In this document: positions 8,499-19,021 of the stretch, piece by piece | Position numbering within the stretch: the first letter of the stretch is position 1 | Layout: every line of letters begins with the position of its first letter | Assembly: GCF_000014445.1 (NCBI RefSeq) | Contig: NC_008531.1 | Location: 341,001-405,000, forward strand | Length of the DNA: 64,000 nucleotides | Reading direction: 5' to 3' | Origin: Leuconostoc mesenteroides subsp. mesenteroides ATCC 8293 | Lineage (GTDB): Bacteria; Bacillota; Bacilli; Lactobacillales; Lactobacillaceae | Position numbers and translations under genes: made by a program | The notes under the pieces: generated by a model | Databases searched by the model: none | Told to the model about the DNA's origin: nothing | The model's input: the letters and a program-made list of their open reading frames with translations, nothing else

Positions 8499-11357
8499 AT
8501 GGCAAAAGATCATATCGAAATACGCGGTGCTCGCGCTCATAATTTAAAAAATATTGATGTAAATATTCCTAAAAATCAACTCACAGTCGTTACTGGTCTA
8601 TCTGGATCAGGTAAATCATCATTAGCTTTTGATACCCTATACGCAGAGGGGCAAAGGCGCTACGTGGAAAGTTTAAGTTCTTATGCACGCCAATTTTTAG
8701 GTCAAATGGACAAACCAGATGTCGATTCTATTGATGGTTTATCACCTGCTATTTCTATCGACCAAAAAACAACATCTAATAATCCACGCTCAACCGTTGG
8801 TACAGTGACTGAAATCAATGATTACTTCCGTTTACTATACGCACGTGTTGGGCGACCGGATGATCCAAAAGATGGTACAAAAATTATGTATACAATCGAT
8901 CAAATGGTTGAATATACATTGAATAACCTGCCTGAGGGTACAAGATTACAAGTATTTGCACCAATCATTAGAGGAAAACGTGGATCGCATGAAACAGCAT
9001 TTGACCATATGCGCAAACAGGGATATATTCGAGCTCGTGTAGATGGAGATATTATTGAGATTGATTCACAGCAGTTGAGTCTTAATAAAAACAAGCCTCA
9101 CGACATTGACGTTATGATCGATCGAATTGTTTTACGTGGCAATTCTCGGTCACGTCTATTTGACTCGATTGAAGCAGCTGTTCGTTTGAATGACGGCCAA
9201 GTTGAACTTGATGTGGTAACTCGTGATGATGAAAATCCAGTTGCACCATTAAAGTTTTCTGACCACTATCTTGGAGAGTTGAAGGATTTTCGTGCAGGGC
9301 GATTAGAACCGCGCTTGTTCAGTTTCAATGCACCATTAGGAGCTTGTGAGTTTTGTCAAGGTTTGGGTGTCACGCGCGAAGTGGATATTGATTTAGTAAT
9401 TCCGGACGATGCGAAAACCTTGAATGAGGGAGCTATTCTGCCATGGAATCCAATATCATCCAATTATTATCCGGAAATGTTGCGTCAATTTGCTGAGCAA
9501 TTTGCTATTGACATGGACACACCATTTAATAAACTTCCTAAAAAACAACAAGATTTAATTCTGAATGGTTCTGATGAAAAGGATTTTCACTTCCATTATA
9601 AAAATGATTTTGGCGGGGTTCGTGATGTTGATATCCCCTTTGAGGGAGTAATAAATAACATTGCTCGCCGTTTCACGGAAACAAATTCAGATTTCACGCG
9701 CGAGCAAATGACTCATTATATGACAGAATTAAAGTGTAAAGCCTGTGGCGGTTATCGCCTAAACAAGGCCGCACTTTCAGTCAAAATTAATGGCAAACAT
9801 ATTGGTGAGGTGTCGGAGTTACCGGTTGATCAAGAATTGGCATTTTTTAATAGTGTTTCCTTGGGACAACAGGATAGTGAGATTGCCTCGCCTATTATCA
9901 AAGAAATTAAGGATCGTCTTGGCTTCCTACAAAGCGTAGGTTTAAAGTATTTAACACTTTCTCGTTCAGCACGAACGCTTTCTGGCGGAGAATCTCAGCG
10001 AATTCGTTTGGCTACTCAGATTGGATCTAATTTATCAGGAGTTCTTTATGTTTTAGATGAACCTTCCATTGGTTTGCACCAGCGTGACAATGATATGTTG
10101 CTAGAGTCAATGCATCGTATGCGTGACTTAGGAAATACCTTAGTTGTTGTCGAGCACGATGAAGATACAATGCGTGCGGCTGATTATTTGATAGATGTCG
10201 GCCCGGGTGCTGGTGCTTTGGGCGGTACTATTGTGGCTAGTGGCACGCCAGCTGAAGTTGAAGCCAACAAAAGCTCATTAACTGGACAATATTTATCTGG
10301 GAAAAAATTTATTGCAATACCTGCCAAGCGCCGAAAAGGGAATGGCAACTGGATTACGGTGAAAGGCGCCAAAGAAAATAACTTAAAAAACATTACTGCA
10401 AAGATACCTCTAGGAAAGTTTGTTGCGGTAACAGGTGTTTCAGGTTCTGGTAAATCAACATTAGTCAATACAGTGTTGAAGCGAGCTTTGAAGCAAAAAC
10501 TAAATAATAACTCTGAAAAACCAGGTGCGTATCGATCGATTGAGGGCACTGAAAATATAGAACAAATAGTTGATATTGATCAATCACCAATTGGACGTAC
10601 ACCACGTTCTAATCCTGCGACCTATACAGGTGTATTCGATGATATTCGTGATTTGTTTTCACAAACAAATGAAGCTAAAATGCGTGGATACAACAAAGGA
10701 CGCTTTTCATTTAACACAAAAGGTGGTCGTTGTGAGAATTGTCGTGGCGATGGTGTGATCAAAATAGAAATGAATTTCTTGCCTGATGTGTATGTAGCCT
10801 GTGAAGTTTGTGGTGGTACTCGTTATAATTCAGAAACGTTGGAAGTTACCTATAAAGGCAAAAATATATCACAAGTCTTAGACATGACTGCTTCAGAGGC
10901 ACTTGAATTTTTCACGCCTATTCCAAAAATTGCTAAAAAGCTACAAACGATTAATGATGTGGGCTTGGGTTACGTAAAACTAGGGCAATCTGCAACGACC
11001 TTGTCAGGTGGTGAAGCCCAACGTATGAAATTGGCATCGGAACTTCATCGACGCACTAATGGTAAAACAATTTATATTCTGGATGAACCAACTACTGGTT
11101 TACATACTGACGACATTGCTCGCTTGCTAGAAGTGCTGGAACGGCTAGTAGATGCTGGCAATACTATTGTAGTTATTGAGCATAACTTGGATGTGATTAA
11201 GTCAGCTGATTGGATAATTGACATGGGTCCAGAAGGCGGCGCTGGTGGTGGAAAAGTTTTGGTCGCCGGCACACCTGAAAAGGTGATGAAAACGGCAGGA
11301 TCTTATACCGGTAAGTACTTGAAAGAAGTAATTGAGCGCGATTTGTCACGAGCTTAA
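8499..11357 (+). CDS. uvrA: Excinuclease ABC subunit A
   Basis: Damage-recognition ATPase of nucleotide excision repair. The 952 residues hold two ABC ATPase modules: Walker A GLSGSGKSS (~residue 33) with signature LSGGESQRI (~493), and GVSGSGKSTL (~645) with signature LSGGEAQRM (~834). Zinc-binding cysteine pairs are visible as CEFC, CKAC and the C-terminal module CENC...CEVC. It is full length and follows uvrB on the same strand with a 31-bp gap, so the two form a uvrBA operon ended by a terminator at 11383-11413. Confidence 0.97.
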   Translation: MAKDHIEIRGARAHNLKNIDVNIPKNQLTVVTGLSGSGKSSLAFDTLYAEGQRRYVESLSSYARQFLGQMDKPDVDSIDGLSPAISIDQKTTSNNPRSTVGTVTEINDYFRLLYARVGRPDDPKDGTKIMYTIDQMVEYTLNNLPEGTRLQVFAPIIRGKRGSHETAFDHMRKQGYIRARVDGDIIEIDSQQLSLNKNKPHDIDVMIDRIVLRGNSRSRLFDSIEAAVRLNDGQVELDVVTRDDENPVAPLKFSDHYLGELKDFRAGRLEPRLFSFNAPLGACEFCQGLGVTREVDIDLVIPDDAKTLNEGAILPWNPISSNYYPEMLRQFAEQFAIDMDTPFNKLPKKQQDLILNGSDEKDFHFHYKNDFGGVRDVDIPFEGVINNIARRFTETNSDFTREQMTHYMTELKCKACGGYRLNKAALSVKINGKHIGEVSELPVDQELAFFNSVSLGQQDSEIASPIIKEIKDRLGFLQSVGLKYLTLSRSARTLSGGESQRIRLATQIGSNLSGVLYVLDEPSIGLHQRDNDMLLESMHRMRDLGNTLVVVEHDEDTMRAADYLIDVGPGAGALGGTIVASGTPAEVEANKSSLTGQYLSGKKFIAIPAKRRKGNGNWITVKGAKENNLKNITAKIPLGKFVAVTGVSGSGKSTLVNTVLKRALKQKLNNNSEKPGAYRSIEGTENIEQIVDIDQSPIGRTPRSNPATYTGVFDDIRDLFSQTNEAKMRGYNKGRFSFNTKGGRCENCRGDGVIKIEMNFLPDVYVACEVCGGTRYNSETLEVTYKGKNISQVLDMTASEALEFFTPIPKIAKKLQTINDVGLGYVKLGQSATTLSGGEAQRMKLASELHRRTNGKTIYILDEPTTGLHTDDIARLLEVLERLVDAGNTIVVIEHNLDVIKSADWIIDMGPEGGAGGGKVLVAGTPEKVMKTAGSYTGKYLKEVIERDLSRA

Positions 11358-11382
11358 ACAAGAAATCTCTCAAGCAACGACT

Positions 11383-11413
11383 AAAACCACCTAGCAATTT
11401 GTTGGGTGGTTTT
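11383..11413 (+). terminator. Terminator after uvrA
   Basis: AAAACCACC (11383-11391) pairs with GGTGGTTTT (11405-11413) around a 13-nt loop that can pair further (CAA/TTG). Confidence 0.75.
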
Positions 11414-11454
11414 GTGTTAAAATGAATGTAAGTATATGGAAGGTTAACTATTAT

Positions 11455-12423
11455 ATGAAACCCAAAATCGTCATTATTGGTGGTGGTTCGGGTCTACCTG
11501 TAATTATCAAGCCGCTTGTGAAACAAGAAGTTGATTTATCAGCAATTGTGACAGTGGCTGACGATGGTGGATCAAGTGGACTACTACGAAACTACATTAA
11601 TATAGTACCTCCCGGAGATATTAGAAATATCCTCGTAGCAATGGCAGATACGGACGCGGAATTTTTAAAGGTTATGCAGTATCGTTTTGATGCAAAAGAT
11701 GATTTTTTTGCCAAGCACGCTGTTGGAAATCTAATTATCGCTGCGATGACTGAAATGCATGGAAATATTTTTGATGCGGTGCAATATCTAGCTAATTTTA
11801 TGCATGTTCAAGGGCATATTTATCCTGTTTCTAACGAGCCTCTAGTGCTACATGCTGAATTTAAGAATGGCAACACAGTTGCTGGAGAAGCTGAAATAAC
11901 ACATGCACATCAAACAATAGACCATGTTTGGGTAACAGGTGATGAACCGGGTGAAGAGCCTAAAGCTGCTCCAGAGGTTGTTGAAGCGATTTTGAGTGCG
12001 GACTTAATTGTCTATGGTCCCGGAAGTCTGTTTACATCAATTTTACCTAATGTAGTTGTGCCTGAAGTCCGTGAGGCATTACAGCTCACTAAAGCCAAGC
12101 AAGTTTACATTGCCAACATTATGACTCAAAAGGGCGAAACTGATGCTTATACAGATGCACAACATCTCCTTGCTTTAAATGCACATATTGGCATGCAAGC
12201 AATTGACTATGTCATTTCAAATAGTGAAAAGGTTCCTGATGATTTTGTCGACTTTCAAAAGTGGAATGAGGTTTCTAATCAGGTGAAGCTTGACGAGCAG
12301 GCAGTTGTGGTTCAAGGAGCAACTCAAATTTCAGGTGATTTTTTGCAGTTACGTGACGCTGGTGCATTTCATGATGGTCAAAAAATTACTGAAGAATTAT
12401 TGAAAATTTTGGAGCAGTGCTAA
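11455..12423 (+). CDS. yvcK: YvcK family gluconeogenesis factor (CofD-like fold)
   Basis: A 322-residue protein of the YvcK family, which binds UDP-sugars and affects carbon flux and cell-wall synthesis in Bacillus and Listeria. The nucleotide-binding opening [14 protein letters not shown] and the motif [12 protein letters not shown] are the family signature, and [12 protein letters not shown] is the conserved second motif. I place the start at ATG 11455, with GGAAGG at 11438-11443; an in-frame upstream ATG at 11422 would add 11 atypical residues and lacks a Shine-Dalgarno. It abuts whiA with no gap, as in most Firmicutes (there often after rapZ, which is not seen here). Confidence 0.92.
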
Positions 12424-13368
12424 ATGTCATATGCAGCAGATGTAAAAAAAGAGCTGACTGGTTTGATTGTTCATGCCGGAAATGCAAAAGCTGAGTTGGC
12501 AGCTTTAATGAGAATGAACGGGGTTAGTACCCTTGGTTTTGATCAAACAATTCGGGTACAAACTGAAAACGCTGCCATTGCCCGTCGAATTTATACACTC
12601 TTAAAAGAAACTTACGTTGAAGTTGAAGTTGAAGTCAGCGTAACAGATCACAATCATTTATCACAACACAAATCCTATGGGGTATTACTAAAAACTAAGA
12701 TTGATGAGGTACTGGATGATTTAGGTATTGATCCATTTGGCTTACATCCAGAAGTACCTCCGCGTATGCTAAATCAAGTTGACAAACGGCGTTCTTTTTT
12801 ACGCGGTGCTTTTTTGGCTGCTGGATCAGTTAATTCACCAGAACGAGCTAACTATCATTTGGAAATTTATACGACCCACGAAGAACTAGCTGAGCAATTG
12901 ATGATAATGATGCAAGAATTTGATTTGCCATCAAAAATTTCTGAGCGAGGTAATGGTTTTATTGTCTATTTGAAACGCGCAGAAAAAATCGTGGACTTTT
13001 TGCAAACAATTGGTGCGACTCAATCTATGCTCAAGTTTGAGGATATTCGTATGATGCGTGATATGCGTAATTCAGTTAATCGCCTGGTCAATGCTGAAAC
13101 AGCAAACATGCAAAAAACAGCAATCGCAGCTAATAAACAAGTTAGTCAGATTAATTTAATTATTGATACATTGGGTAGTCTAGACATATTACCAAAAAAA
13201 CTGCGTGACATCGCGAAGGCAAGATTAGAATATCCTGATGAAACGTTGGCAGAATTAGGTGAAGTACTAGATATTAGTAAATCAGGTGCTAACCATCGCA
13301 TGCGTAAATTAACACAACTGGCAACAATGATTGAGCAAGGTATAGACTATGATTTAACAAAGTTGTAA
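12424..13368 (+). CDS. whiA: DNA-binding protein WhiA
   Basis: A 314-residue WhiA protein: an N-terminal LAGLIDADG-like domain ([16 protein letters not shown] at ~115-130) and a C-terminal helix-turn-helix ([22 protein letters not shown], ~275-295). In Streptomyces it is a sporulation regulator. In low-GC Gram-positives it binds DNA and influences cell division and chromosome segregation by an unclear route. The ATG directly follows the yvcK stop, with GGAG 10 nt upstream, so translation of the two is coupled. Confidence 0.95.
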
Positions 13369-13374
13369 AACTTT

Positions 13375-13401
13375 TTAGCACTCTCGTCTCTAATGTGCTA
13401 A
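13375..13401 (+). promoter_or_regulatory. Probable CIRCE operator (HrcA site) upstream of clpP
   Basis: TTAGCACTC (13375-13383), a 9-nt spacer, then ATGTGCTAA (13393-13401). The CIRCE consensus is TTAGCACTC-N9-GAGTGCTAA, so the left half is perfect, the spacer exact, and the right half has two mismatches (16 of 18). It lies 54 bp upstream of the clpP ATG. The repeat could also act as a weak terminator for whiA, but it lacks a T run. Confidence 0.7.
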
Positions 13402-13412
13402 AATATATATAA

Positions 13413-13430
13413 GTTAATTATTAAATTAAC
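13413..13430. promoter_or_regulatory. 18-bp palindrome in the clpP leader/promoter region
   Basis: GTTAATTATTAAATTAAC has 7-bp perfect arms around ATTA and lies between the CIRCE-like element and the clpP Shine-Dalgarno. It does not match the CtsR heptad repeat. It may be a second operator or an mRNA hairpin; function unknown. Confidence 0.4.
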
Positions 13431-13455
13431 CACTCTAAGATATGAGGTAAAATAT

Positions 13456-14058
13456 ATGTGGCCAGGAGTTATTGAACAAACTGCCAATGGACGTGAAAAT
13501 TATGATTTACCATCACGTTTGTTAAAAGATCGTATTATTTTGGTACAGGGCGAAATTGAAGATAGTATGGCAACATCAATCGTTGCGCAATTGCTATTCT
13601 TAGAAGCTCAAGATCCAACAAAAGAAATTTCTATGTATATCAATTCACCCGGAGGATCGGTGACAGCTGGATTATCAATCACTGATACAATGAATTTCAT
13701 TAAGGCACCAGTAACAACTATTGTAATGGGCCTAGCGGCATCAATGGGAACAATCATTGCTGCATCCGGTGAAAAAGGGCATCGTTTTATGTTGCCAAAT
13801 GCTGAATACCTCATCCACCAACCAATGGGCGGTGCTGCCGGTGGAACACAGCAAACTGACATGGCAATCATTGCAGAACAATTGACGAAGACACGTGCCA
13901 AGTTGAACAAAATTTTAGCTGATGCTTCAGGTAAGGATTTGAAGGTAATTGGCCGCGACACTGAACGTGATAATTGGATGAGTGCTGAAGAAACATTGGA
14001 ATATGGTTTCATTGATGGTATTTTAACAAAATCAGGTGAAAAACCAGCAACAAAGTAA
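13456..14058 (+). CDS. clpP: ATP-dependent Clp protease proteolytic subunit
   Basis: Serine protease that forms the 14-mer degradation chamber used with ClpX, ClpC or ClpE. The 200-residue protein shows the full catalytic triad: Ser in GLAASMG (~96), His in YLIHQP (~121) and Asp in ERDNW (172). The oxyanion segment SPGGSVTAG is intact. Start ATG 13456 follows GAGGT. The gene stands alone, with its own control region holding a CIRCE-like site and a palindrome, and it ends in a strong hairpin. Heat-shock control by HrcA is inferred from the operator. Confidence 0.97.
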   Translation: MWPGVIEQTANGRENYDLPSRLLKDRIILVQGEIEDSMATSIVAQLLFLEAQDPTKEISMYINSPGGSVTAGLSITDTMNFIKAPVTTIVMGLAASMGTIIAASGEKGHRFMLPNAEYLIHQPMGGAAGGTQQTDMAIIAEQLTKTRAKLNKILADASGKDLKVIGRDTERDNWMSAEETLEYGFIDGILTKSGEKPATK

Positions 14059-14071
14059 TACGCAATACATG

Positions 14072-14117
14072 AAAAAAACACCATATCAAGGTTTTATTAC
14101 CTTGGTGCGGTGTTTTT
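14072..14117. terminator. Bidirectional terminator between clpP and the CBS/ACT gene
   Basis: A-rich 5' arm AAAAACACC pairs with GGTGTTTTT; an inner stem CAAGG/CCTTG is also present. It can serve clpP on plus and the converging gene on minus. Confidence 0.85.
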
Positions 14118-14129
14118 GTATACTACTTA

Positions 14130-14774
14130 TTATCTAAAACGATTTAAATTTTCGACGCTTGAAACATGATAACCTTTCTTTTCTAAGCGTTTGATAAGTT
14201 TTTCCAATTGCTCGCTATCTTCTTGCAAGGGAAGCGTGAAGAGAACAGTTAAGGGTTTAAGCTCAGATTGAATGGTAAGTAGTGATTCAATATTTGAATA
14301 GCGTGTGATGATTTTAGAAATTTTGCTCAAATCCCCTTGAGTGTTATGTGTTGAAATAGCTATGGCAACACCCCCAGAACGGACTGACCAACTTTGTGAC
14401 AATAAGTCCATTAAAGCATCGTGCGTAAAAATACCATAAAACTGATGATTTTCATCTAAGACAGCAATAAATGGTAAATCTCTAATCGCAAAAAAAACTT
14501 CATAAAATTTACTATTCGTGTAAATAAATTTTGTTGAGTTGCGCATAATGGCTGTTGCAGGTAAGTTCATATTCCCGTTTTTTGCAACGTGTTCAAAAAC
14601 GTGTTGTTTATAGACATTACCACGAAAAAGCTTGCCTGATTCGTCAAGAATAGGCATGGTGCGTGTGTGTGCGTTTTCTGGGTCATTAAAAATATCGTAC
14701 ACTTCTTGAATTGTTGCATTTTCGGTTACGGTTGTTAACTCCGATTTAGGGATTACCAAAGATTTTTGAAACAT
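14130..14774 (-). CDS. CBS domain protein with C-terminal ACT-like domain (CbpA-like)
   Basis: A 214-residue soluble protein: two CBS motifs (about residues 1-65 and 75-135, with MRNSTKFIYTNSKFYEVFFAIRDLPFIAVLDE in the second) and an ACT-like segment (~145-210, VAIAISTHNTQGDLSKISKI). This layout matches CbpA-type proteins of Firmicutes, some of which bind cyclic di-AMP. Start ATG 14774 follows AGGACAGGAT. It is monocistronic and convergent with clpP. Ligand binding is inferred from domain order, not shown by a sequence motif. Confidence 0.75.
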   Translation of the reverse strand: MFQKSLVIPKSELTTVTENATIQEVYDIFNDPENAHTRTMPILDESGKLFRGNVYKQHVFEHVAKNGNMNLPATAIMRNSTKFIYTNSKFYEVFFAIRDLPFIAVLDENHQFYGIFTHDALMDLLSQSWSVRSGGVAIAISTHNTQGDLSKISKIITRYSNIESLLTIQSELKPLTVLFTLPLQEDSEQLEKLIKRLEKKGYHVSSVENLNRFR

Positions 14775-14899
14775 TATCCTGTCCTAATCTAATTTTTTTA
14801 TCATTAAATAGCCATACAATATGATAACACAAAATTGTAGTGTGTGCGTGGTATACTGAAGGTTAGATTATTTTAGAATGCTTTATGAGGAATAGAAAC

Positions 14900-15466
14900 G
14901 TGAAATTTATATTTGGACTTGGAAATATTGGTGCAGAATACGACCAAACACGCCACAACATTGGCTTTATGGCTGTTGATGCTTTTGCGACAGCAAATCA
15001 TATGTCATTTTCTCCAAGTAAGCAATTTGCTTTGGTTGCTAAGACAATCATAGGCGGAGAATCAGTCATGTTGGTTAAGCCAACAACATACATGAACGAT
15101 TCTGGTAAAGCCGTTCGAGCCATTCTGGACTATTACGACGGAGATGTTGATGATGTATTAGTATTGGTTGATGATATGGATCTACCATTTGGTAAAATGC
15201 GTTTTCGTGCGAAAGGATCGGCGGGTGGTCATAATGGCTTAAAAAGCATCATGACGCATACTGGTTCCCAGACATTTCTGCGTTTGAAATTTGGACTAGG
15301 GCATCCTGTTCATGAGCAAAATGTAGTTGTTAATTATGTTTTAGGAAAATTTACTGCAGCAGAAAAACCAGACATAGACGCAATGTTGGACCGTAGTACG
15401 CAAGCGATAGCGGATTGGATTCAAGGTGCCACAGCACCTGAACTAAGTAATCGATATAATGGATAA
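14900..15466 (+). CDS. pth: Peptidyl-tRNA hydrolase
   Basis: Releases peptides from peptidyl-tRNA that drops off ribosomes. The 188-residue enzyme shows the catalytic His in TRHNIGF, the Asp motif DDMDLPFGKMR and the substrate-binding GSAGGHNGLKS. I chose GTG 14900, with GAGGA at 14887-14891, because an upstream in-frame ATG (14885) overlaps that Shine-Dalgarno and the family starts at KFIFGLGN. The stop codon directly abuts the mfd ATG, the classic pth-mfd arrangement in Firmicutes. Confidence 0.96.
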   Translation: MKFIFGLGNIGAEYDQTRHNIGFMAVDAFATANHMSFSPSKQFALVAKTIIGGESVMLVKPTTYMNDSGKAVRAILDYYDGDVDDVLVLVDDMDLPFGKMRFRAKGSAGGHNGLKSIMTHTGSQTFLRLKFGLGHPVHEQNVVVNYVLGKFTAAEKPDIDAMLDRSTQAIADWIQGATAPELSNRYNG

Positions 15467-18400
15467 ATGACATTAATAGACTTTTTAAGTGACACAGTAA
15501 CAATTAAAAAACTTAACGAACAGGCAACTGTGGGCTCAGCACAGTTGCTTTTAGGCGTGAATGGCACCGCTCGTGCGGCTAGTATTGCTGCCTTATACCG
15601 TAAAAATCCCCGACCAATGTTGATTATATCTGACACGCAAGTGCATGCTGATCAATTTTTCGATGATCTGTCATCTTTGCTTGAAGATCTGGTCTACAAC
15701 TTTCCAGCAGAAGAGTCTATTGCCACAGAAATGGCAATTAGTTCTTCTGAATTACGACTACAACGCGTACAAACATTACTTGCCTTAAAAACAGAAAAAC
15801 CTATTATTGTGGTTACAAGTTTGGCAGGTGCAGAACGTTTGGTACCTAAAAAGCAGTCACTGGAACAAGCACATTTACATGTTAAAGTTGGGGATGCTTA
15901 CAATTTGAATGTCATTAAAAACACTTTAATGATGATGGGATATACACCAACTAAATTAGTTCAAACACCAGGTGAATTCGCACATCGAGGATCAATTGTT
16001 GATGTTTATCCAATTACCTTTGATGATCCTATTCGACTTGACTTTTTTGATGATGAATTGGACCAATTAAAGAGCTTTGATGTTGCGACCCAAAAAAGTA
16101 CCACTAGTTTTGACGAAATCAATATTGAACCGGCGACAGATTTTATCGTATCAGAGCATCAGTATGACCAGGCTAAGTTAGCGATTGAAAGCGCTTTTAG
16201 CGATTACCGCACCAATCTAAGCGGGGTTGATAAAAAGCATGCCACGGATGGCTTTGCTCCCACACAGTATATGTTGAACGAACGAGAACGAGGTAGTGTG
16301 TTAGTGCCATATGCTCCTTTTTTCTTTGATGGCCAGACAACCCTACTTGACTATTTTCCAACTGATTCGTTAATCATCATTGATGAATACACACGATTAA
16401 TGGAAACGCGACTTCAGCAAATGACACGTGATCAGGAATGGATTGAGCAGCAAATTGAAGCGTATCAGTTATTACCAAAACAAACTTGGCGAACTGAAAT
16501 CACCGATTTATTAGCAAGTAATCAACATGCGACAATCTACTTAGCTAATTTTCAGCGTGGACTCAACCGAATTAAGTTTACCAATGTTGAAGAAGTGACA
16601 ACGCGCCCAGCAAATCAGTATTATGGACAAATTCCTGCCTTGAAAAATGATTTAATATATGCACAGGAATCTGGTATTACAATGGTGTTATTAATTCCTG
16701 ACGCTAAACGACGGGCTAACTTTTCTCGTAGTTTATCTGAATTAGAAGTACCGGTCACTGAGACGCGAGATATAGTGAAAAACCAAGTACAAATTATGCC
16801 AGGTGAGCTATCAGCTGGATTTGAATGGCCAAAATTACATTTGACCGTACTAACTACACATGAACTATTTACACAAGCAAAGCATTCCGCACCGCGAACC
16901 CGCAAAATTGCTAACTCAGAGCGTTTGAAATCTTATAATGAATTGAATGTGGGCGATTACGTTGTTCATATTAATCATGGTATTGGTCGCTATGAAGGCT
17001 TGCAAACAATTGAAGCTGACGGTGGAAAACAGGATTATCTAACAATTGCTTATCAGCAAAATGCGAAAATATTTATTCCTGTCACACAACTTAATCTTAT
17101 TCAAAAATATGTTGGTGCATCTGATGTTGCTAAGAAACCTAAGTTAAACAAATTGGGTGGTAGTGAGTGGGCTAAAACAAAAAGACAAGTTGCGGCAAAA
17201 ATTGAAGATATTGCTGATGATTTATTAGAGTTATACGCTAAACGTGAAGCGCAGCAAGGGTACGTTTTTCCACCGGATGATCATGCCCAAATTAAGTTTG
17301 ATGATTCTTTTGGTTACCCAGAAACACCTGATCAAATTCGCAGTATTGAAGAAATTAAAGTTGATATGCAAAAGCTGCGACCAATGGACCGGTTACTTGT
17401 GGGAGACGTTGGCTTTGGAAAAACTGAGGTTGCCTTGCGTGCTGTTTTTAAAGCTGCTCATTCTGGTAAACAAGTCGCCTTTCTAGCGCCAACTACAATT
17501 TTGGTTCAACAACATTATGAAACAATGTTGGCTAGATTTAGTGATTTTCCAGAAATTAAAATTGGCGTATTAAGTCGTTTTCAAACGCCAACCCAGAACA
17601 AAATGATTATTGAGCAGCTTCAAAATCACGAAATCGATGTAGTTGTCGGTACGCACCGTTTGTTGAGCAAAGATGTGGACTTTTCAGATCTTGGTTTACT
17701 AATCATAGATGAAGAGCAGCGGTTTGGTGTTAAACATAAAGAAAGACTAAAACAGTTACGAACAAGTGTTGATGTCCTAACATTGACTGCAACACCAATT
17801 CCACGTACGCTTAATATGGCTATGGTGGGCGCCCGTGATTTATCTGTCATTGAAACACCACCTGCAAACCGATATCCAATTCAAACTTATGTTTTGGCAA
17901 TGGATTGGAAAATAGTTCGTGATGCGATTGAAAAAGAAATTACACGTAACGGTCAAGTTTTTTATCTACACAATCGTGTTGCTGACCTAGACCGTATTGT
18001 TAGTCAAATAGAAGAATTAATTCCTTCGGCGCGTGTAGCTGCAATTCATGGGCAGATGTCAGAAACACAGCTTGAAAGTATCCTATATGACTTTTTGAAT
18101 GGACAATATGATGTTCTAGTAACAACCACAATTATTGAAACAGGTGTCGACATCCCTAATGCAAATACTTTAATTGTCGAAAATGCTGACCATATGGGGT
18201 TGGCACAGCTTTATCAATTGCGTGGTCGTGTTGGGCGTTCGACACGTTTAGCGTATGCATATTTTACTTACCCATTTACGCGTACACCCTCAGAAGAAGC
18301 CGAGAAAAGACTTGAGGCCATACGCGATTTCACGGAACTCGGTTCAGGTTTCAGAATAGCTATGCGTGATTTAAGTATTCGTGGTGCAGGTGATTTGCTC

Positions 18401-19006
18401 GGTAAACAACAACACGGATTTATTGATTCAGTGGGTTATGACATGTATACTCAAATGTTGAAAGATACTGTGGCACAAAAACAGGGAAAACAAGTTACGG
18501 CAAGCCAACCAGAAACGGATGCAGAATTAATCTTAGGTGTGCTAGCTTATTTGCCAGATGAGTACGTTAGTGATAATGCACAAAAAATTGAATTATATTC
18601 TCGCATTCGTCAGGCTAGAACTGATGCAGAATTTGAAGACATTGAGTCTGATATGCTTGACCGATTTGGTGAAATGCCAGATGAGGTGGCCCGATTATTG
18701 CTCGTAGGTCAAATTAAGCAGTTAGCTGATCAGTCACAAATTACGAATATACGACGCCAAAGAAAACAATTAATTATGACATTTAATGAAACAGCTACGA
18801 AAAACTTAGCTGGAGAAGCCATATTTGAGACAATGGTTGACGTGCCGTTAAAAGCAGCTGTACGAACAGAAGAAGGTAATTTACAAGTGATCTTCACTGT
18901 GAACGATGTCGCAGAAAGTAGTATCTGGCTCAATATTTTACGGAACTTTTTGTTAGTCATTATTAATAAATTATCAGCAAAAACATTAAATGAACTTCAT
19001 CATTAA
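15467..19006 (+). CDS. mfd: Transcription-repair coupling factor Mfd
   Basis: Removes stalled RNA polymerase at lesions and recruits UvrA. The 1179-residue length is full. It has an N-terminal UvrB-like region, the RNA-polymerase-interacting domain starting near residue 495 (GDYVVHINHGIGRYEG), the RecG-like translocase with Walker A GDVGFGKTE (~645) and DEEQRFG (~747), helicase motif VI QLRGRVGRS, and the C-terminal TRCF domain. The start codon directly follows the pth stop. With uvrBA nearby, the window carries most of nucleotide excision repair except uvrC. Confidence 0.97.
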   Translation: MTLIDFLSDTVTIKKLNEQATVGSAQLLLGVNGTARAASIAALYRKNPRPMLIISDTQVHADQFFDDLSSLLEDLVYNFPAEESIATEMAISSSELRLQRVQTLLALKTEKPIIVVTSLAGAERLVPKKQSLEQAHLHVKVGDAYNLNVIKNTLMMMGYTPTKLVQTPGEFAHRGSIVDVYPITFDDPIRLDFFDDELDQLKSFDVATQKSTTSFDEINIEPATDFIVSEHQYDQAKLAIESAFSDYRTNLSGVDKKHATDGFAPTQYMLNERERGSVLVPYAPFFFDGQTTLLDYFPTDSLIIIDEYTRLMETRLQQMTRDQEWIEQQIEAYQLLPKQTWRTEITDLLASNQHATIYLANFQRGLNRIKFTNVEEVTTRPANQYYGQIPALKNDLIYAQESGITMVLLIPDAKRRANFSRSLSELEVPVTETRDIVKNQVQIMPGELSAGFEWPKLHLTVLTTHELFTQAKHSAPRTRKIANSERLKSYNELNVGDYVVHINHGIGRYEGLQTIEADGGKQDYLTIAYQQNAKIFIPVTQLNLIQKYVGASDVAKKPKLNKLGGSEWAKTKRQVAAKIEDIADDLLELYAKREAQQGYVFPPDDHAQIKFDDSFGYPETPDQIRSIEEIKVDMQKLRPMDRLLVGDVGFGKTEVALRAVFKAAHSGKQVAFLAPTTILVQQHYETMLARFSDFPEIKIGVLSRFQTPTQNKMIIEQLQNHEIDVVVGTHRLLSKDVDFSDLGLLIIDEEQRFGVKHKERLKQLRTSVDVLTLTATPIPRTLNMAMVGARDLSVIETPPANRYPIQTYVLAMDWKIVRDAIEKEITRNGQVFYLHNRVADLDRIVSQIEELIPSARVAAIHGQMSETQLESILYDFLNGQYDVLVTTTIIETGVDIPNANTLIVENADHMGLAQLYQLRGRVGRSTRLAYAYFTYPFTRTPSEEAEKRLEAIRDFTELGSGFRIAMRDLSIRGAGDLLGKQQHGFIDSVGYDMYTQMLKDTVAQKQGKQVTASQPETDAELILGVLAYLPDEYVSDNAQKIELYSRIRQARTDAEFEDIESDMLDRFGEMPDEVARLLLVGQIKQLADQSQITNIRRQRKQLIMTFNETATKNLAGEAIFETMVDVPLKAAVRTEEGNLQVIFTVNDVAESSIWLNILRNFLLVIINKLSAKTLNELHH

Positions 19007-19021
19007 ATATAGGAGAAGAAT

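Noticed and set aside
13608..14084. A 158-codon minus-strand open frame opposite clpP
   Set aside because: Shadow of clpP codon usage; no recognisable family and it would start inside the shared terminator.
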